This document shows positions 25,603-28,925 of a stretch of 28,925 bases of DNA, piece by piece. The translations under genes and the position numbers were made by a program. Within the stretch, counting starts at the first letter, position 1. Each line of letters begins with the position of its first letter. The stretch covers positions 1 through 28,925 of the forward strand of contig NZ_CAUCSQ010000049.1 of the NCBI RefSeq assembly GCF_958445495.1. Reading direction: 5' to 3'. The DNA is from an uncultured Bacteroides sp. GTDB lineage: Bacteria > Bacteroidota > Bacteroidia > Bacteroidales > Bacteroidaceae. The notes beneath the pieces are model-generated. The model searched no databases, was not told where the DNA came from, and was given only the letters and a program-made list of their open reading frames with translations.

Positions 25603-26139
25603 ATGAAGATGAAAAAGTTAATTTTATTTCTTTCACTAACATTATCGGTCGGTTTTGTCTTTGCTCAGTCGGAAGTTCCTTCCGACAGTATTCACCGTGT
25701 CCCGTCAACCAATATTAAAGAATTCGGCGGTTTTTTACTGGATATGGGATTAATGAATGTAACACCTCCCAAACTTCCCAAATTCAGTTTAGACATACCG
25801 GATATGAGCAAAGATTACAATCAAATATTCCGTTTAAATACGGATGCAATCTACTCACAAGGATTCACAAGCACATTTTCCCCTTCCTTCTCTAATTTCG
25901 GATACGGATGGGGCTTGTTTGCCTCTCCCCAGTTTATGCAAATGGGCTCTTTCAAATTAAAAAACGGAATGAGAATCAATACTTATGGAGATTATGATAA
26001 AGATGGGTGGAAAATACCCAACCGAAGTGCGATGCCGTGGGAAAAAAACAATTTTCGGGGAGCATTTGAACTTAAATCAGCCAATGGAAATTTTGGCATA
26101 CGGATTGAAGTACAACAAGGACGGAACAGTCTTTATTAA
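25603..26139 (+). CDS. Exported protein of unknown function
   Basis: This protein of 178 residues starts with a clear signal peptide (MKMKKLILFLSLTLSVGFVF, then AQ) with cleavage expected after AQ. The mature part contains a proline-rich stretch (TPPKLPKFSLDIPDM), then a region rich in Phe, Ser, Gly and Tyr (GFTSTFSPSFSNFGYGWGLF) and a short beta-like C-terminal section ending in RIEVQQGRNSLY. No family is recognised; it may belong to a Bacteroides-specific DUF. A promoter box directly upstream shows it is a real gene. It is likely periplasmic or outer-membrane associated. Confidence 0.75.
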   Translation: MKMKKLILFLSLTLSVGFVFAQSEVPSDSIHRVPSTNIKEFGGFLLDMGLMNVTPPKLPKFSLDIPDMSKDYNQIFRLNTDAIYSQGFTSTFSPSFSNFGYGWGLFASPQFMQMGSFKLKNGMRINTYGDYDKDGWKIPNRSAMPWEKNNFRGAFELKSANGNFGIRIEVQQGRNSLY

Positions 26140-26462
26140 GATTGTTACTTATTGTCATAAATAATCTCTTATAGAAAAAGATACCGTCAATTACAGGAGA
26201 ATACGATTTTTAGTCCGAGATTTAACCATTTCTCTACTAACTATAAAAAAGAGCCATATCTCAAATGATATTTTGGATACCTATTTTATAGGGATATCCA
26301 GTAAATGTCCCATTCTTCGATTTAATGAAAAGCTGTTCCATTGGAAAGAAACAGGTTGCTCTTCTTTTAAATCCCCAAAGATAGAATTTATTGAATATCC
26401 CTATAAAACAGAAGTAATATCAGTTATTAATTCATATTGTCTTCAGACTCACTTCTCCAGTT
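26140..26462. other. Gene-poor region with a 14-bp inverted repeat
   Basis: These 323 bases between convergent genes hold no gene that I can support. The one plus-strand frame here (26273-26512) runs into the epimerase on the other strand and has no family features. The notable structure is the exact inverted repeat at 26284-26297/26395-26408. Confidence 0.5.
26284..26408. repeat. Exact 14-bp inverted repeat, 97 bases apart
   Basis: TTTTATAGGGATAT (26284-26297) recurs as its exact reverse complement ATATCCCTATAAAA (26395-26408). The interval encodes nothing recognisable. It could be a small non-autonomous element, a recombination site pair or a long-range stem. Confidence 0.5.
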
Positions 26463-27485
26463 TTACAACTCTCCTGATTCAAAAACCTTATCTGCAGCAG
26501 ACATCGCATTAACTATCCGATCACACCATCTATCAAATTCAGGGTCAGGAATTTGTACTTCAGGGTGTGAAAGCATATAACGTATAGATTGTCTCAAACC
26601 ATCTGCCATTGAGACATGGCAAACAAAATCCGGCACAAGTCTTTTTATTTTCGAATTATCGAAAACAACTGTTGACGACTTATCTCCTAACAATTCTCCT
26701 CTGAAATCATAATTCTCTCCATGTCGTGCCAGAAAATCCGAAGCGACATGCATTGCATTCAACGTTTTTCCCAATGCATCAGCAATGATTTCATAAATCT
26801 GGTTCCACGTCATACTCTCATCGGTAGTTATATGAAAAGCATTCCCGATAGCATGGGGATTTGCCATTAAACCAACATATCCTTTAGCGAAATCTTTCGA
26901 ATGAGTCAGTGTCCACAACGAACTTCCGTCACCTGGAATGATTATTGGTTTTCCTTCAAGAATACGCTTGATTATCTGCCAGTTCCCCTTAGAGCCATGC
27001 ACGCACACGGGAGGTTTTGTCCCGTTATAAGTATGGCTAGGACGAACGATAGTAACAGGAAACCCAACTGTACGATAAGCCCTCATCAATACTTCTTCCG
27101 CAGCAATCTTATTACGGGAATATTCCCAATAAGGGTTTGCCAGCGGAGTACTTTCCGTAATACGATAATCAGCCAATGGTTTTTGATAAGCAGAAGCGCT
27201 ACTTATAAATATATATTGTTTTGTTTTACCACGAAACAAGCGGATGTCGCGCTCTGCATCTTCTGCAGTATAAGCAATGAATTGAGCAACCACATCATAG
27301 TTTTCGTGTTCGATAACTTTGGCTATCAGCTCTTCATTATGAATGTCTGCAATAATATTACGCATACCATCCGGTAAATTCCAATTTCCTCTGTTAAGCA
27401 AAGTTACCTCCCATCCCTTTTGTTGTGCCAATGCAGAAACGTCAGCACTGATTGTACCCGTTCCACCAATAAATAATACTCTCAT
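26463..27485 (-). CDS. NAD-dependent epimerase/dehydratase-like protein (extended SDR)
   Basis: This protein of 340 residues has a Rossmann nucleotide loop at the N-terminus (VLFIGGTGTI, GGTGTI at 7-12), a catalytic Y122-S-R-N-K126 after an active-site serine in FISSASAY, and the substrate region IVRPSHTYNG. These are marks of extended SDR sugar-nucleotide epimerases and reductases; the divergence suggests the atypical SDR group, so the substrate is unknown. It is divergent from an AraC regulator across 302 bases and has its own -7 box. A regulatory link to the AraC protein is possible but only inferred. Confidence 0.85.
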   Translation of the reverse strand: MRVLFIGGTGTISADVSALAQQKGWEVTLLNRGNWNLPDGMRNIIADIHNEELIAKVIEHENYDVVAQFIAYTAEDAERDIRLFRGKTKQYIFISSASAYQKPLADYRITESTPLANPYWEYSRNKIAAEEVLMRAYRTVGFPVTIVRPSHTYNGTKPPVCVHGSKGNWQIIKRILEGKPIIIPGDGSSLWTLTHSKDFAKGYVGLMANPHAIGNAFHITTDESMTWNQIYEIIADALGKTLNAMHVASDFLARHGENYDFRGELLGDKSSTVVFDNSKIKRLVPDFVCHVSMADGLRQSIRYMLSHPEVQIPDPEFDRWCDRIVNAMSAADKVFESGEL

Positions 27486-27556
27486 AAGCTAACAATTAAA
27501 AAATATACTAATTTCATTTTTGCAAAAGCCCTGTTTTTATGAAAACAGAATTTTCA

Positions 27557-27564
27557 CAAAGGTA
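27557..27564 (-). promoter_or_regulatory. -7 promoter element for the epimerase gene
   Basis: TACCTTTG on the minus strand fits TAnnTTTG, 71 bases from the ATG. The nearest TTG upstream is 23 bases away, slightly too far for a standard -33. Confidence 0.5.
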
Positions 27565-27755
27565 TTAATTCTGATGTTCATCTTCTGCAATCACTAGGAG
27601 TTATTTCACTACAAGTGCTACATATACTATTCTCTCTGGCTGACAACTAAAAATCAGCTTGCCATTCTATCGAATCCGTTGTATATAAATTACGGTTTCT
27701 CATACCTATATTACTGATTTACAAATATACATTAAAAATATATGCATAAAAGTTT

Positions 27756-27763
27756 TATCTTTG
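27756..27763 (+). promoter_or_regulatory. -7 promoter element for the AraC gene
   Basis: TATCTTTG fits TAnnTTTG and lies 24 bases before the ATG at 27788. It covers the TTG at 27761, which therefore cannot be the start codon. Confidence 0.55.
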
Positions 27764-27787
27764 TCACCAGATAAAATCATAAGACCT

Positions 27788-28690
27788 ATGAACGAAATTA
27801 CTAAAATTGAAACTATTGACCAGTATGACCAGCTATTCGGGTTGGAAACCTTACACCCCTTAGTAAATGTGATTGATTTTTCAAAAGCGACAAAAACAGT
27901 AGAATACTATCGTATGAATATCGGATTCTACTCTTTGTTTTTAAAAGACATAAAATGTGGCGACCTAAAATACGGACGCAAATATTACGATTATCAGGAA
28001 GGAACGGTTGTTTGCATGGCACCGGGACAAGTAGTCGGAATAGATAATCGGAAAAACATCCCTCAACATACAAAATCCATAGGTGTCTTGTTTCATCCGG
28101 ATTTAATCCGGGGAACTTCCCTAGGGCAAAACATAAAGAACTATTCTTTCTTCTCTTACGAAGTCAACGAAGCTCTACATTTGTCCGACCAGGAAAAAGA
28201 AATCGTAACAGACTGTATACGCAAAATACAAATCGAGTTAGAACATACCATCGACAAACACAGTAAACAACTCATCGTCCGTAATATCGAGTTGCTGCTC
28301 GATTATTGCATGCGTTTTTATGAACGACAATTTATCACACGTAATCAAGTAAACAAAGACATTATTGTACGATTCGAACATTTATTGGACGAATATTTTC
28401 AAGGACAAACGGTACAAACTGAAGGATTGCCCTCAGTAAAATATTTCGCAGACAAAGTTTGTCTTTCTTCCAACTATTTCGGTGACTTGATAAAGAAAGA
28501 AACCGGTAAGACTGCTCAGGAATATATCCGGCATCGGATTATAGAACTAGCCAAAGAACGAATTTTAGAAGGGTCTCAAACAGTAAGTCAAATTGCCTAC
28601 GAATTGGGATTTCAATATCCTCAACATTTCACCCGACTATTTAAAAAATATGTTGGATACACCCCTAATGAATACAAACAACGAAATTAA
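27788..28690 (+). CDS. AraC-family transcriptional regulator
   Basis: With the ATG at 27788 the protein has 300 residues. The N-terminal half (about 1-180) has a cupin-like effector region with motifs such as YQEGTVVCMAPGQVV. The C-terminal 100 residues carry the AraC double helix-turn-helix: KYFADKVCLSSNYFGDLIKK for the first, and the conserved VSQIAYELGFQYPQHFTRLF with GYTPNEYK for the second. The upstream TTG at 27761 is inside the promoter box and is rejected as a start. It is divergent from the epimerase gene, a common arrangement for AraC targets. The effector is unknown. Confidence 0.93.
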   Translation: MNEITKIETIDQYDQLFGLETLHPLVNVIDFSKATKTVEYYRMNIGFYSLFLKDIKCGDLKYGRKYYDYQEGTVVCMAPGQVVGIDNRKNIPQHTKSIGVLFHPDLIRGTSLGQNIKNYSFFSYEVNEALHLSDQEKEIVTDCIRKIQIELEHTIDKHSKQLIVRNIELLLDYCMRFYERQFITRNQVNKDIIVRFEHLLDEYFQGQTVQTEGLPSVKYFADKVCLSSNYFGDLIKKETGKTAQEYIRHRIIELAKERILEGSQTVSQIAYELGFQYPQHFTRLFKKYVGYTPNEYKQRN

Positions 28691-28857
28691 AAATACATAA
28701 ACCATAAAAATCACAGAATACCGATTACTTTATAAATTATTCTCAGAATACCCGGTTCAATAAAGGCATTCAGATTACATCTGATTCTTAATAAAGTTTG
28801 AATTGAGCAACTCAACCATTAATCAATGTTATAAAACACACTTTTTCTCTTGAATTA

Positions 28858-28888
28858 TTTGCAGATAACTCAAAAGTATGTACATTTG
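28858..28888 (+). promoter_or_regulatory. Near-ideal promoter for a gene beyond the right edge
   Basis: TTTG (28858-28861), a 19-base spacer and TACATTTG (28881-28888) match the Bacteroidetes consensus at every defined base. Upstream lie two small palindromes, TCAGAT-TAC-ATCTGA (28770-28784) and TTGAG-CAA-CTCAA (28803-28815). No start codon of a long frame is visible before the window ends. Confidence 0.7.
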
Positions 28889-28925
28889 CAATGTGTTTTT
28901 CATAGTATTAGATTTAAGGTTAACA

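Larger units (their letters stand above)
27486..27787. other. Divergent intergenic region, epimerase/AraC
   Basis: This 302-base region holds the epimerase -7 box (27557-27564, minus), the AraC -7 box (27756-27763, plus) and a hairpin, CTGTTTT/AAAACAG (27531-27537/27542-27548). The hairpin would fall in the epimerase leader. No gene is seen. Confidence 0.55.

Noticed and set aside
26273..26512. 79-codon plus-strand frame
   Set aside because: No family features, and its 3' end overlaps the epimerase on the other strand.
27761..27787. Upstream TTG start for the AraC gene
   Set aside because: The TTG is the end of the -7 box TATCTTTG; the ATG at 27788 is a better start.
1..28925. tRNA, rRNA, CRISPR arrays or prophage genes
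   Set aside because: None was recognised by reading; no CCA-ended cloverleaf, spaced repeats or phage structural proteins were seen. A dedicated scan could still find a small RNA.

Overview
The window looks like chromosomal DNA of a Bacteroides species or close relative. The DNA is AT-rich, and many genes are preceded at 18-72 bp by the Bacteroidetes -7 promoter element TAnnTTTG rather than by -35/-10 boxes. The gene content also fits: a tandem two-component sensor with large periplasmic domains, pyrB-pyrI, the AspT/AspD pair and PorT-like barrel proteins. No rRNA, tRNA or CRISPR array was recognised. Assignments rest on reading motifs and recalled family features; no database search was possible.

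Layout. (1) Bases 1-285: the 5' end of an insertion-sequence transposase running off the left edge, with a promoter, a structured leader and a hairpin terminator that appears to shield it from outside transcription. A possible 31-residue membrane peptide follows. (2) 460-7032, minus strand: a sensor of 1437 residues, its response regulator and an AbgT-family transporter, in that transcription order. (3) 7186-8124, plus strand: prs (PRPP synthetase) with a strong terminator. (4) 14387-8308, minus strand: a run of PBP1A, a folK-like gene, kdsB, a catalytically dead M16 peptidase homologue and an exported 14-repeat MORN protein, closed by a terminator. (5) 14732-19136, plus strand: pyrB-pyrI, a flavin reductase-like protein, a PorT-like barrel and glyA with terminator. 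(6) 21200-19533, minus strand: fhs, convergent with glyA, so two folate one-carbon genes face each other. (7) 21405-24895, plus strand: aspT and aspD, an aspartate:alanine exchanger and aspartate 4-decarboxylase that together can generate proton-motive force. (8) 25185-28690: an SMR efflux pump, a small exported protein of unknown function, a minus-strand NAD-dependent epimerase-like protein, and a divergent AraC regulator. The right edge holds a near-perfect promoter for a gene outside the window.

How the genes connect. Prs and PyrBI supply PRPP and carbamoyl-aspartate for pyrimidines. GlyA, Fhs and the FolK-like protein serve folate and one-carbon metabolism. AspT/AspD and PyrB both consume aspartate. 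PBP1A and KdsB build the envelope.

The most unusual object is the sensor. It reads as two complete membrane sensor kinases fused head to tail. The first module has an intact ATPase domain but no recognisable phosphoacceptor histidine. The second has a histidine box but a degraded ATPase domain. This suggests a split kinase in which one half phosphorylates the other.
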